Numbered from the stretch's first letter, positions 1 through 7,314 are shown. The stretch is 44,536 nucleotides of DNA from Parcubacteria group bacterium (GCA_028286605.1 JAQBRE010000007.1:1-44536); one strand, 5' to 3'. Made by a program: numbers and translations. The notes: generated by a model not told the origin, from the letters alone.

Positions 1-118
1 CAAGGAAGTTGGAGGTGCCCGATATCTTGGTTTATCCAGGACTACGGCAAATTCAATGACAGGGAGTAAGTCGTAACAAGGCACGGCTAGCGGAAGCTGG
101 TCGTGGAACATATCCAAT
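1..118 (+). rRNA. rrs: 16S ribosomal RNA, 3' end (partial)
   Basis: The universal 16S segment AAGTCGTAACAAGG is at 68-81. Helix 45 follows as a perfect 9-bp stem (83-91 with 96-104) closed by the GGAA tetraloop at 92-95, the site dimethylated by KsgA in other bacteria. The tail after helix 45 reads GGAACATATCC (105-115), aligning with the usual GGATCACCTCC, so the anti-Shine-Dalgarno CCUCC is replaced by UAUCC. The 5' part of the gene lies outside the window. The exact mature 3' end cannot be seen; 118 is an estimate. No 23S gene follows. Confidence 0.9.
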
Positions 119-499
119 CGGAACAGAGATGGTAGAGATACCACTCATGTCGATCATTCAACAGAGCAATTTGATGAATGGGGAAATGGCATTTATCCCT
201 AAATAATGCACGGACGCCGGAAAAACGCACCGGTGGGTGTTGGAAGTATCAATTGAGCTTCTAACACTCTGAATAGGCGGAACACAAGAGTACGTGTTCT
301 TGGCTCCACTTTCTTTTCTAGATTTTTGCTACGGTAAAAGCCCCGTATGGAGAGATTTTCTTCGGAAGATCTCTCCATACGGGGCTTTTTCCTTTTCTGC
401 CAGATCTAACAAGTCTTGAAAAGCTTCAGAAATATTTTATATATTCCGCATCGTGCCACCATGTTGCACAAGCTATGCTAAAGGAATTAAAATATAACG
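119..499. other. Spacer after 16S without 23S
   Basis: This spacer holds no recognisable 23S start, 5S or tRNA. It contains the strong terminator at 336-390 and an AT-rich stretch leading to the small gene at 512. A -10-like TATAAC lies at 493-498. Confidence 0.6.
336..390 (+). terminator. Strong hairpin terminator of the 16S transcript
   Basis: A 21-bp perfect inverted repeat (336-356 with 369-389) extends inward to a C(UUCG)G tetraloop at 360-365. It is flanked by AAAA on the left and TTTTT on the right, so it could work in both directions. It ends the 16S transcription unit about 220 nt after the 16S tail. Confidence 0.85.
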
Positions 500-511
500 A
501 TGCTGACCGCC

Positions 512-817
512 ATGGAACAAAATTCTCTTGAGAAGCGCTTTGATCAGCTCACTGTCACGCTTGATAAACGCTTTGAAGCAATTGATAAACGATTTGATGC
601 CATGTATGAGTACATGAGTACTTCTTTCAATCAGATTCATCAGGATATGCGTGCAATACACGGACGACTCACGGATGTTGAAGAGAAGGCAATTGATACG
701 GAAGACCGTCTCACGGGAGTTGAGAAGGCAGTAGATACAGATTCTATAAAGCTTATGGATCATCAGAAACGAATTGGTCGTCTTGAAAAGAAAGAGAAAA
801 AGGAGAAGAAGGCATAG
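512..817 (+). CDS. Small coiled-coil protein
   Basis: This 101-residue hydrophilic protein is predicted to be almost entirely alpha-helical. It has heptad-like repeats (LDKRFEAIDKRFDAMYEY near the N-terminus, then VEEKAIDTEDRLTGVEKAVD) and a lysine-rich tail ending KKEKKEKKA. There is no signal peptide or membrane segment. An upstream ATG at 500 would add four residues, but it lies 1 nt after the -10-like TATAAC (493-498); the ATG at 512 is a more plausible start. It lies between the 16S terminator and tRNA-Ile. I do not recognise a family beyond generic coiled coil. It could act as a scaffold or tether, but nothing in the sequence assigns a function. Confidence 0.7.
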   Translation: MEQNSLEKRFDQLTVTLDKRFEAIDKRFDAMYEYMSTSFNQIHQDMRAIHGRLTDVEEKAIDTEDRLTGVEKAVDTDSIKLMDHQKRIGRLEKKEKKEKKA

Positions 818-846
818 TTGGCCAAAGTGAGTATATTTGATACTAT
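818..846 (+). promoter_or_regulatory. Promoter of tRNA-Ile
   Basis: TTGGCC (818-823), a 17-nt spacer, then TACTAT (841-846). The predicted start is near 853, about 20 nt before the mature tRNA. The tRNA therefore has its own promoter rather than being read from the 16S. Confidence 0.6.
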
Positions 847-873
847 CCCTTCACGTGCGATAGATGCCAACAT

Positions 874-949
874 GCAAGCGTAGCTCAGTTGGTAGAGCAC
901 CCGACTGATACTCGGGCGGTCGAAAGTTCGAATCTTTCCGCTTGCACCA
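874..949 (+). tRNA. tRNA-Ile (anticodon GAU)
   Basis: The 76-nt gene folds as a full cloverleaf. The acceptor stem is GCAAGCG/CGCTTGC, the D arm GCTC/GAGC, the anticodon stem CCCGA/TCGGG with loop CTGATAC (anticodon GAT), and the T arm GAAAG TTCGAAT CTTTC. The discriminator is A and CCA is encoded. In many bacteria this tRNA sits in the 16S-23S spacer. Here it lies about 755 nt past the 16S end, behind a terminator and a protein gene. Confidence 0.96.
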
Positions 950-951
950 GA

Positions 952-982
952 GAAGAAAACCGCCGAAAGGCGGTTTTCTTCG
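952..982 (+). terminator. Terminator of tRNA-Ile
   Basis: A 13-bp perfect stem (952-964 with 969-981) encloses a GAAA loop immediately after the tRNA. The 3' arm carries TTTTCTTC. Confidence 0.8.
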
Positions 983-1070
983 TTCTCTCGAGCAATTGAC
1001 ATATATGTTTATTTGTACTATTTTGCGCATACGTTCTTTTCGTTCATAATCTTCAGAAGGGAGGTGCCAA

Positions 1071-1604
1071 GTGCACCACGAAGTGGTTATGGTCACCGCG
1101 CGTGACCTTAAGTGGAAGGACAAAGAAACAACTATGGTTGTTGTCGGTCCGGATACGGCTCGCGTATGCCGTGCTGCAGCACGTCGGTATGACGAACTGT
1201 CAGAAAATGCCGAGTTGGTGGTGACAGCTGGCTTCTCGGAGAAGTTCAAGGTAACTATGGGTAACGGTCCCATGTATCGATATCTGAGGCGCACATGTAG
1301 AATCGATATGGATCGAGTCTACATGCGAACGGCCGGAGACTTCAACACCAACGGTGAAATGAAAGCGCTCGCTAGCTATCTTGAAGATCTGCAATGCGAA
1401 TCGCCGGACGATACGTTCGAGATCCATCTGGCAGCTAGCTGGTGGCACTGGCTCCGCGCTTATGCAACGCTGACTGCCCGACTCAAGGACACTGATCTGA
1501 AGGTGACGAAGATTCACGCTGTCTTGGCGCCTTCTTGGTCACCGGCGATGTTTCTAGAACCGCTTGCTTGGGCGAAGAACATTCGCAAAGGCAATATCTT
1601 CTGA
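1071..1604 (+). CDS. DUF218/YdcF-like protein (tentative)
   Basis: A 177-residue soluble protein. Three segments in order resemble the DUF218 (YdcF/SanA) fold: a first strand followed by a helix (MVVVGPDTARVCRAAARRYD, residues 22-41) and ELVVTAGFSEKF; a middle YMRTAGDFNTNGEMKALASY; and EIHLAASWWHWLRAYATL near the C-terminus, matching the usual S-x-x-H-x-x-R region. The start is GTG, chosen because a strong SD (AAGGGAGGTG, 1057-1066) ends 4 nt before it. Such an SD is unusual among its neighbours. It is a single-gene unit with its own terminator. The family call is from pattern memory only. Confidence 0.6.
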   Translation: MHHEVVMVTARDLKWKDKETTMVVVGPDTARVCRAAARRYDELSENAELVVTAGFSEKFKVTMGNGPMYRYLRRTCRIDMDRVYMRTAGDFNTNGEMKALASYLEDLQCESPDDTFEIHLAASWWHWLRAYATLTARLKDTDLKVTKIHAVLAPSWSPAMFLEPLAWAKNIRKGNIF

Positions 1605-1627
1605 TGCTCGCACAGTCGCGAATTCAG

Positions 1628-1663
1628 CCCGCCGCTCCCTCCTTGGGATGCGGCGGGTTTCTG
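1628..1663 (+). terminator. Rho-independent terminator
   Basis: CCCGCCGC (1628-1635) pairs with GCGGCGGG (1650-1657) across a 14-nt loop, followed by TTTCTGTTT. It ends the gene at 1071. Confidence 0.75.
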
Positions 1664-1674
1664 TTTATTAGTCG

Positions 1675-1702
1675 TTGAGCACGCGCAACGGTGCGCTATA
1701 CT
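1675..1702 (+). promoter_or_regulatory. Leaderless-type promoter before the gene at 1710
   Basis: TTGAGC (1675-1680), a 16-nt spacer, then TATACT (1697-1702). Only 7 nt separate the -10 box from ATG, so transcription should begin at or beside the start codon. Confidence 0.65.
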
Positions 1703-1709
1703 TTTATAT

Positions 1710-2210
1710 ATGAAAGATCTAATGATCGTCCTTGGAACGATTGTGGCCGTTATCGTGATCGGGGCTTTGCTGTTCTTCTACGGACCGCAATCCTTCCGCG
1801 TTGCGCTCGGCAGCATGTCGCCACGTGTGACGCCTACTCTCCTAAAGGAGGGAACTAACGCTACGGGAATGTCGGACCGCGCGAACTATCGCATCACCGA
1901 TAATGATGAGCTGAATCAGCTTTGGAGCTATCTAGACAATACTCCGGGTTCCGCACCAAGCGTAGATTTCAGCAAAGATGAGGTGCTCGCTATCTTTGAC
2001 GGTACGCACACTACGGGCGGGTACAATATTCAGGTGAGCAGTATTACGGATGCGAATGGTACGCGCACGGTACATGTGTCTCGTATCGCACCCGGTGCGA
2101 ACTGTTTTACGACTGATTCGATCACGAGCCCGTATGAGATTATCGCGGTGCCGAAGAGCACGCTAAGTCTAACGCACGTTGATACGAGCGTTACGCAGAA
2201 TTGCCCTTAG
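1710..2210 (+). CDS. Membrane-anchored PrcB_C-like domain protein
   Basis: A 166-residue protein with one N-terminal transmembrane helix (residues 4-25, MIVLGTIVAVIVIGALLFFY) and an extracytoplasmic domain. The segment from about residue 90, VDFSKDEVLAIFDGTHTTGG, then VHVSRIAPGANCF and SPYEIIAVPKS, matches the pattern of the PrcB C-terminal domain (DFsk..vla.f.G...TGGY...PG..C...T.PY.iv.ipk). That domain occurs in many small secreted bacterial proteins and is thought to bind or protect partner proteins; its activity is unclear. It has its own leaderless-type promoter. The last 4 nt overlap tail-to-tail with the convergent gene at 2207. Confidence 0.75.
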   Translation: MKDLMIVLGTIVAVIVIGALLFFYGPQSFRVALGSMSPRVTPTLLKEGTNATGMSDRANYRITDNDELNQLWSYLDNTPGSAPSVDFSKDEVLAIFDGTHTTGGYNIQVSSITDANGTRTVHVSRIAPGANCFTTDSITSPYEIIAVPKSTLSLTHVDTSVTQNCP

Positions 2211-2914
2211 GCGCCCTGTTCGTCGAGACGCATCAGTTCTTGTAGCTTGCGCGCGTCTCCGCTCCATTCGTTACCACTCCAATATTCAAGAGAGGGAATA
2301 TTTGTCTTGTAGCGGGCCTTTCCCCCGTATGCGGTTCCTAAATAGAGATGCGTACGATTGTCCGCCGCTGCGCGGCGGACCGCATCAAGCATCAGCCACA
2401 TGCCAAGCGATGTATTCATGTATTCAAGGCTGTAGCAGGAATACCAATAGTGACTGAAGCTGTCCTCAGCTACCTCGAGCACGTAGGCAACTGGCTCGCC
2501 ATCTTTCGTATATACGGCTGCACGGAGCGGAAGGTCGCGTGCAAGAATCTGCTCGAGCCGCTCTGCGGGCATGACGTCTGCTCCGTGACGTTCAGCGAAG
2601 TACGTGAGCATGAGGATGCGGAAAGAAGAGGACGCGCGAAGCGCGTCCTCTTCGATATACGAACACTCGAACTGCTCATCGAACTTGCGCAGGATGCGTC
2701 GATTCTCGCTCGATGCAGTATAGGCAGCTACCGCCACGCGCACGCTGCGGCTCATATAGAAAAGGTTCGGATCCATGTCGACCGCAGAATACGGAAGGAA
2801 CCCTTGTGCGTACGAAACAGAAAGCTCATCGTGCGCTTCGCGCACGCCGTGTACGGTATAACCGAACGAATAGGAATCGTATTCGTGCCCGAACTCTGCA
2901 AAGCTGAGGCGCAT
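2207..2914 (-). CDS. Ate-like (arginyl/leucyl-tRNA-protein transferase C-terminal) GNAT protein
   Basis: A 235-residue protein. The C-terminal half (SLGMWLMLDAVRRA..., then THLYLGTAYGGKARYKTNIP) follows the conserved pattern of the Ate/Bpt transferase C-terminal domain (SLG....L..I..A......YLYLGYW......YK..F.PLE). That domain has a GNAT fold and transfers an amino acid from aminoacyl-tRNA. The N-terminal Cys cluster of classical Ate is not apparent. It starts 2 nt after the stop of the Mpl-like Mur ligase, so the two are co-transcribed. This hints that the acceptor could be a wall precursor rather than protein N-termini, which is inference. The DNA contains three perfect inverted repeats (2360-2380, 2625-2653, 2830-2846). 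Confidence 0.6.
   Translation of the reverse strand: MRLSFAEFGHEYDSYSFGYTVHGVREAHDELSVSYAQGFLPYSAVDMDPNLFYMSRSVRVAVAAYTASSENRRILRKFDEQFECSYIEEDALRASSSFRILMLTYFAERHGADVMPAERLEQILARDLPLRAAVYTKDGEPVAYVLEVAEDSFSHYWYSCYSLEYMNTSLGMWLMLDAVRRAAADNRTHLYLGTAYGGKARYKTNIPSLEYWSGNEWSGDARKLQELMRLDEQGA
2625..2653. repeat. Perfect intragenic inverted repeat, GAA loop
   Basis: A 13-bp perfect inverted repeat (2625-2637 with 2641-2653) has a 3-nt GAA loop. The centre reads GCGAAGC, known as an exceptionally stable DNA mini-hairpin. It lies within the coding region of the Ate-like gene. Confidence 0.9.
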
Positions 2915-2916
2915 AG

Positions 2917-4344
2917 CTAGGAGGTGGGGAAGCGCGTCTGTATCTTCTGCGCCAAAGAATCAAGCGTTCCTTCGAAATCTCCCGAGGTGAGAAGGAGTAC
3001 GACGTCGCTCTCTGCAAGTTTTGCTACGACCGCATCTACATTTTCAGAATCATATTCTTCTACGCGGATACCAGCATCCTGAATACGCTGCGCAATCTCA
3101 TCATAGGAAAGCTGATCGTGCGTGTTCGCGCCCTGAAGCGCAGGGGCTGCAAGGAAGACCGCACTCGCGCCATCGAAGACGGTGTCATACCAAGTTAGGT
3201 TCGCGCGATTACGCCATCCGAAGGTATGGGGCTCGAACATGATCACGAGCTGACGCGTCGCGAAATGCAGAAGGATCGCATCGATAGCGGCACGTGCTTT
3301 CTCGAATGATGAGCCGAAGCCTTCGAATACCGGCACCTGCGAAGCAGGTGCAATGTTATCAAGACGGCGACGCACGCCGGCGAAATCAGCAACCGCTCCG
3401 GCAAGTGCCTCAGGTGTAACTAACTCACGTGCCAGCACGTACGCGCTTGCCGCAACGATATCTTCCACATTATGCCGACCAAGCAGGCTGGTCTCAAGCG
3501 TTGCAACAGGATACTCGTCCTTAAGTAGAGTGAACGTGGTGCGTTCGCCGTATACTATTTCGCTCGCTCGGTAGATGCCTTCCTGGATGCCATACAGAAC
3601 AACTTTCTTTCCTGAAGCTTCCGCCATCGCACGTGCGCCAGGTTCGTCCGCACAGGCAACGATGATACCGTCTTCAGGCACGAGTGCGAGCAACTCTTCA
3701 AAGGGTGCCTGATAGCTTTCGTAAGTCGGGTACACGTTCACGTGGTCATGTACGACCGATGTTAGTACTAAATCTCTCGGATGCAGGTGCAGGAACTTCG
3801 CACGTGAGTCGTCATGCGCGCTCGGATATTCATCACCCTCAAGCACGAAGCTCGGTGCACTGCCGAGTTTCGCAGGAAGGGGAAGCGCCTTCGAAGGTAC
3901 GGGTTCGGCGCCGATAAAATATCCCGCATCAACGCCTGCGTGTCGCAGGATGTGCGCGATCAGGCTCGTCGTCGTGGATTTTCCATAGCTGCCGACGACC
4001 ACGACATTGTCGCGATCTTTCGTAAGCTCGCCGAGCACTTCGGGAAACGATTTTATAGGAAGACCCGTTTCATGAGCTGCACGCACCTCCGCATTCTCTT
4101 CCGGCGAAAGTTTCGCATTGCGGCCGATCATGAACATAGTCACGTCGTCAGGGATATTGGATGGATCGTACGAAAGGCGAAGCACGGAATCCAGTTCGCC
4201 ACGCTTCAGGATCTCTCGGGGAGGCCCGTAGCATTCGGCGTCGGAGCCGGTTACGTCCCAGCCGGACTCCTTCAATAACAGTGCGGTGCCGCTCATGCCG
4301 ACCCCGCAGAGCCCGATAACATGCGCATGTCCCTTTTCCTCCAT
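2917..4344 (-). CDS. Mpl/MurC-family Mur ligase with altered C-terminal motif
   Basis: A 475-residue Mur ligase. The N-terminal Rossmann motif is GLCGVGMSG (11-19) and the ATP loop is GSYGKSTTT (118-126). EGDEYPSAHDDSRAKFLHLH (169-188) strongly resembles the Mpl segment ADEYDTAFFDKRSKFVHY. Mpl ligates recycled tripeptide to UDP-MurNAc in the cytoplasm. Two oddities stand out: the P-loop has S-Y and S in place of T-H and T, and the D-D/Y-A-H-H-P motif that normally opens the C-terminal domain is replaced by EGFGSSFEK (341-349). The substrate may therefore differ from classical Mpl. The length is normal for the family. It is the first gene of a two-gene operon with the Ate-like transferase and has a leaderless-type promoter (4353-4358). 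Confidence 0.8.
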   Translation of the reverse strand: MEEKGHAHVIGLCGVGMSGTALLLKESGWDVTGSDAECYGPPREILKRGELDSVLRLSYDPSNIPDDVTMFMIGRNAKLSPEENAEVRAAHETGLPIKSFPEVLGELTKDRDNVVVVGSYGKSTTTSLIAHILRHAGVDAGYFIGAEPVPSKALPLPAKLGSAPSFVLEGDEYPSAHDDSRAKFLHLHPRDLVLTSVVHDHVNVYPTYESYQAPFEELLALVPEDGIIVACADEPGARAMAEASGKKVVLYGIQEGIYRASEIVYGERTTFTLLKDEYPVATLETSLLGRHNVEDIVAASAYVLARELVTPEALAGAVADFAGVRRRLDNIAPASQVPVFEGFGSSFEKARAAIDAILLHFATRQLVIMFEPHTFGWRNRANLTWYDTVFDGASAVFLAAPALQGANTHDQLSYDEIAQRIQDAGIRVEEYDSENVDAVVAKLAESDVVLLLTSGDFEGTLDSLAQKIQTRFPTS

Positions 4345-4352
4345 ATCCTCCT

Positions 4353-4358
4353 ATCGTA
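4353..4358 (-). promoter_or_regulatory. -10 box of the Mpl-like gene
   Basis: On the minus strand TACGAT is followed by 8 nt (AGGAGGAT) and ATG. An AGGAGG is present but lies only 2 nt from ATG, too close for normal SD use. Confidence 0.5.
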
Positions 4359-4360
4359 TC

Positions 4361-4390
4361 AAAGAAAAGGCCGGCTCCGAAGAGCCGGCC
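4361..4390 (-). terminator. Terminator of the gene at 4400-5209
   Basis: GGCCGGCTC (4369-4377) pairs with GAGCCGGCC (4382-4390) across a 4-nt loop. On the minus strand it is followed by TTTTCTTT, as expected for the gene upstream on that strand. Confidence 0.85.
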
Positions 4391-4399
4391 AAAGTGGAC

Positions 4400-5209
4400 T
4401 TAGCGATGTCGCGCGAGAATGATCAGGTTGCGACTGTCTTTCATACCAGGTTCTCTGGTGGTTACGAAGCCGCTACCGCGCCGTATCATTCTGGAGGATG
4501 CTATCTCCCTGAAACGATACGGTTTTGCACTTGCCCTGAAAAGCAAATCAAGATCGAGTTTTCCCTCGATTCCTCTCATCACTTCCGGTCCGTAGCGCGC
4601 GTGCAACGAGTGCGCCAGCGCCTGGTTCTTTTCAGCCCATTCCGGATCCTCATGATTCAGAGGGTGGGTGAAAAGCTCAGGATCGATGCTAAAGAGAAGC
4701 CGAAGAGAGACTCTTCCCAACGGAACGCCTTTCTTCTTGTAGAATTCGGCGAGTGAGTCCACGATGGTTCGTTCGCCGACCAGCCCTGCTCGTCCGGCGT
4801 GAGTCCCTGTTAAGATTCCTCCGCCGTTACCGACGATGAATCCACAGCCAGCGTAACTACCCGAAATTCCTTCCCCGGGATCAACTGAAACACCGTCTAG
4901 AGGAAAGTCTGGATTGCGTAGCATGAGTACGCCGTATGGCATGTAAATCGGCGTATTCAGATCCTTCCGTTCGCCGATATTCATGCTAGAAGTAGCGACT
5001 GCAGGCGCCAGAACTTTATATACTCCTCGCGAAGCATGTTCTTGCGCCACGCGGGCCCGGAATATCGGCTTATCCAGATTCTTATAGGACCAACCGGTGT
5101 TATCGTGCGTCTGGTCAGGAGCGATGATGTGAATGGTGTACTCAACACCATCACCACTGCCCTTGAAGTAGCTCTTCCGAGCCCGTGGCATCAATGTGCT
5201 GTCGTTCAT
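4400..5209 (-). CDS. Hypothetical protein, weakly YfiH/laccase-domain-like
   Basis: A 269-residue protein without signal peptide or membrane segment. The central GGGILTGTHAGRAGLVGERT (from about residue 129), followed by VPLGRVSLRLLFSIDPELF, recalls the YfiH/LACC1 family pattern (HAGWRG... then GPSIG). The ADC metal motif is not clear, so this is a weak call. The unit is self-contained: a sigma-70-like promoter (5246-5274), a 5' leader of about 30 nt, an SD (AGGGGAG) about 5 nt before ATG, and its own terminator. That architecture differs from the leaderless neighbours. Another cytosolic hydrolase or oxidase is equally possible. Confidence 0.55.
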   Translation of the reverse strand: MNDSTLMPRARKSYFKGSGDGVEYTIHIIAPDQTHDNTGWSYKNLDKPIFRARVAQEHASRGVYKVLAPAVATSSMNIGERKDLNTPIYMPYGVLMLRNPDFPLDGVSVDPGEGISGSYAGCGFIVGNGGGILTGTHAGRAGLVGERTIVDSLAEFYKKKGVPLGRVSLRLLFSIDPELFTHPLNHEDPEWAEKNQALAHSLHARYGPEVMRGIEGKLDLDLLFRASAKPYRFREIASSRMIRRGSGFVTTREPGMKDSRNLIILARHR

Positions 5210-5245
5210 TTGAGCTCCCCTGATTTATTTTGAACGTCTGAGAAA

Positions 5246-5274
5246 ACCATACATTTCTTATCAGGTATCGTCAA
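5246..5274 (-). promoter_or_regulatory. Sigma-70-like promoter of the gene at 4400-5209
   Basis: On the minus strand TTGACG (5269-5274), a 17-nt spacer, then TATGGT (5246-5251). Transcription should start about 30 nt before the ATG, giving a real leader with an SD. Confidence 0.7.
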
Positions 5275-5290
5275 TTCAGGCCGAAACTGC

Positions 5291-5296
5291 TACAGT
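5291..5296 (+). promoter_or_regulatory. -10 box of rsmI (leaderless type)
   Basis: TACAGT, then 7 nt, then ATG. No good -35 box is visible. It lies beside the divergent promoter at 5246-5274. Confidence 0.5.
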
Positions 5297-5303
5297 CCTA
5301 TAT

Positions 5304-5987
5304 ATGAATGGCACCCTTTCCGTCGTCGCGACCCCGATAGGGAATCTCGGAGATATCACGCTCCGAGCGCTCGAAACGCTTAAGAATGCGGATGCTATCG
5401 CGTGCGAGGATACGCGTGTTTCGGCGAAGCTGCTGGCGCGATACGAGATCAGCAAGCCGTTGCTCGTGTATCACGCGCAGAGCGGCCGTTTGGCCGCTAC
5501 CCGCATACTCACCATGCTTGGGGAGGGGAAGCATATCGCGCTGGTAACAGACGCCGGTACGCCAGGCATTTCAGACCCCGGCACGATGCTGGTGGCCGAG
5601 GTTAGGGCAAAACTGGGCGATGATGTGCGCATCGAGGCTATTCCAGGCCCGTCTGCTGTTACTGCGGCGCTATCTATCGCAGGTGTCCCTACGGAACAGT
5701 TCGTCTTCCTTGGCTTCCTTCCGCACAAGAAAGGTCGTCAGACCCTCATGAAGGAGATCGCAGCGAGCGATCGCACCATCATTTTCTATGAATCTACGCA
5801 CCGAATCGAGAAAGCACTCGGTGAGTTGGAGGCAGTGCTGCCGGAAGAGCGAAAAACAGTGGTATTGCGGGAGCTTACGAAGATGTTCGAGTCCGTTATC
5901 AGCGGATCTGCGTCAGAGGTGAAGGAATACTTCGCTACACATCAAAAAGAAGTGAGGGGAGAATTTGTCGTGATAATCGCGCCTTGA
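5304..5987 (+). CDS. rsmI: 16S rRNA (cytidine-1402-2'-O)-methyltransferase RsmI
   Basis: A 227-residue tetrapyrrole-methylase-fold enzyme that 2'-O-methylates C1402 in the decoding centre of 16S rRNA using SAM. The diagnostic N-terminus VVATPIGNLGDITLRALETL (residues 7-26), the ACEDTR motif, ALVTDAGTPGISDPG, AIPGPSAVTAAL and FYESTHRI are all present in order. It is shorter than the ~280-residue E. coli protein because the C-terminal extension is missing. It has a leaderless-type promoter. It is followed 12 nt later by a small membrane protein with a promoter of its own. Confidence 0.95.
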   Translation: MNGTLSVVATPIGNLGDITLRALETLKNADAIACEDTRVSAKLLARYEISKPLLVYHAQSGRLAATRILTMLGEGKHIALVTDAGTPGISDPGTMLVAEVRAKLGDDVRIEAIPGPSAVTAALSIAGVPTEQFVFLGFLPHKKGRQTLMKEIAASDRTIIFYESTHRIEKALGELEAVLPEERKTVVLRELTKMFESVISGSASEVKEYFATHQKEVRGEFVVIIAP

Positions 5988-5993
5988 TACACT
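5988..5993 (+). promoter_or_regulatory. -10 box before the gene at 6000
   Basis: TACACT, then 6 nt, then ATG (leaderless spacing). It overlaps the end of rsmI. Confidence 0.5.
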
Positions 5994-5999
5994 AGAGGC

Positions 6000-6203
6000 A
6001 TGACTCGTGAACGCCTCTTGATGCTCCTTGGAATCTTGATATTGGTATCGCCGTTCGTCGGCTTGCCGCTCACTATCCTTACTTGGATTCTTCCGGTACT
6101 CGGTGGTCTTACGTTTGGTATCGGCGCTTCGTACGTGATGCGCAAACGAAACGAAATGAATGAACGTGTGCAGCGCTCCCCGGAGCTAAGCGGACGATTC
6201 TGA
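6000..6203 (+). CDS. Small two-helix membrane protein
   Basis: A 67-residue protein with two hydrophobic helices (about residues 5-25 and 28-47) and a charged C-terminal tail (MRKRNEMNERVQ...). I recognise no family. It sits 1 nt before the secreted protein at 6205 and is likely co-transcribed with it. A role as envelope accessory protein is inference. Confidence 0.65.
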   Translation: MTRERLLMLLGILILVSPFVGLPLTILTWILPVLGGLTFGIGASYVMRKRNEMNERVQRSPELSGRF

Positions 6204-6204
6204 T

Positions 6205-7314
6205 ATGTTTCCTTCAAAGTTTTTGCCTTCCTTCAGTGTTGATCGCCGCAAGCTCGTGCTTGTTCTTGGTACAGCTTTTTTCGTCGTGCTTATTTATATA
6301 ATCGGATTCTCGAATGTGTTCGCGGTTGAATACAGCAAGGACAACGCCTCGGCTACACTCGGCGGCGTCGCACAGAAAGTTGCTGCTGCCGTACAGGCGC
6401 CGCAAACCATTAATCCTGCGCAGTACGATTTGAAGATGCAGGCGATCGCGAACTACGCTTCTACCACTTCAACAACCACGACGCGCCTCTGGCCAGCGAA
6501 AGGTGCGATAGGTATTTACCCCACAGCAGGCGCATTGCTTCCTGATCATCGCATCATCGCGTACTACGGTAATTTCTATTCAACAAAGATGGGTATTCTT
6601 GGACAGAATCCGCCGAGCGTCATGATTCCGCAGCTGCAGGCAGTGGTAGCGAAGTGGAATGCAGCGGATCCTTCTACACCGGCGATTCCTGCTATCGACT
6701 ACATTGCCGTTACTGCGCAGGGAAGCCCGGGTGCAGATAATAAGTATCGTTTCCGCATGCCACCAGACCAAGTGAATGAAGCGATTTCGCTTGCGAACCA
6801 AGTGCACGGCATCGTCATTCTCGACATTCAAATAGGGGACAGCAATCTGCAGACCGAGCTTCCGCTTCTTACTCCGTATCTTAAACAGGCGAACGTGCAT
6901 CTTGCGATAGATCCGGAATTCGCCATGCATAACGGCGCAGTGCCTGGTTCGGTCGTCGGCACGTTCAGTTCTGCAGATATAAACTATGCAGCAACGTTCC
7001 TTCAGAAGATCGTGCAGGATAACAATCTTCCGCCGAAGATTCTGGTGGTGCATCGCTTCACTCAGAATATGGTGACCGGCTATCAGAATATCAAGCCGCT
7101 TCCCGAAGTGCAGATCGTGATGGACATGGACGGCTGGGGTTCGCCTGCAAAGAAGCTGAATACGTACCAAACATTCATCGCTTCGCAGCCTGTGCAGTTC
7201 ACCGGATTCAAGCTCTTCTATAAGAATGATCTCAAGCCGCCTTCTACGCGTATGCTCACGCCGAGCGAGCTCCTGAAACTCACGCCGCAGCCTCTTTTCA
7301 TTCAGTATCAGTAG
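6205..7314 (+). CDS. Conserved secreted or membrane-anchored protein of unknown function
   Basis: A 369-residue protein with an N-terminal hydrophobic segment (about residues 17-40, LVLVLGTAFFVVLIYIIGF) that can serve as signal anchor. A low-complexity linker (STTSTTTTR) leads to a globular domain from about residue 95. Conserved-looking blocks include AYYGNFYSTKMGILGQNPP, IVILDIQIGDSN, HLAIDPEFAMHNG..PG, DINYAA, KILVVHRFTQNM and VQIVMDMDGWG. The alternating strand/helix blocks with acidic residues at strand ends suggest a TIM-barrel-like hydrolase fold. I associate such blocks with uncharacterised secreted proteins in Firmicutes and CPR, but cannot name the family. Probably co-transcribed with the 67-residue membrane protein. 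Confidence 0.7.
   Translation: MFPSKFLPSFSVDRRKLVLVLGTAFFVVLIYIIGFSNVFAVEYSKDNASATLGGVAQKVAAAVQAPQTINPAQYDLKMQAIANYASTTSTTTTRLWPAKGAIGIYPTAGALLPDHRIIAYYGNFYSTKMGILGQNPPSVMIPQLQAVVAKWNAADPSTPAIPAIDYIAVTAQGSPGADNKYRFRMPPDQVNEAISLANQVHGIVILDIQIGDSNLQTELPLLTPYLKQANVHLAIDPEFAMHNGAVPGSVVGTFSSADINYAATFLQKIVQDNNLPPKILVVHRFTQNMVTGYQNIKPLPEVQIVMDMDGWGSPAKKLNTYQTFIASQPVQFTGFKLFYKNDLKPPSTRMLTPSELLKLTPQPLFIQYQ

Noticed and set aside
119-335. Start of a 23S rRNA after the 16S
   Set aside because: No conserved 23S 5' motif is present and a strong terminator follows within about 220 nt.
473-763. Minus-strand reading frame over the coiled-coil gene
   Set aside because: It mirrors the plus-strand gene, has Cys/Arg-rich non-protein-like composition and no start signals.
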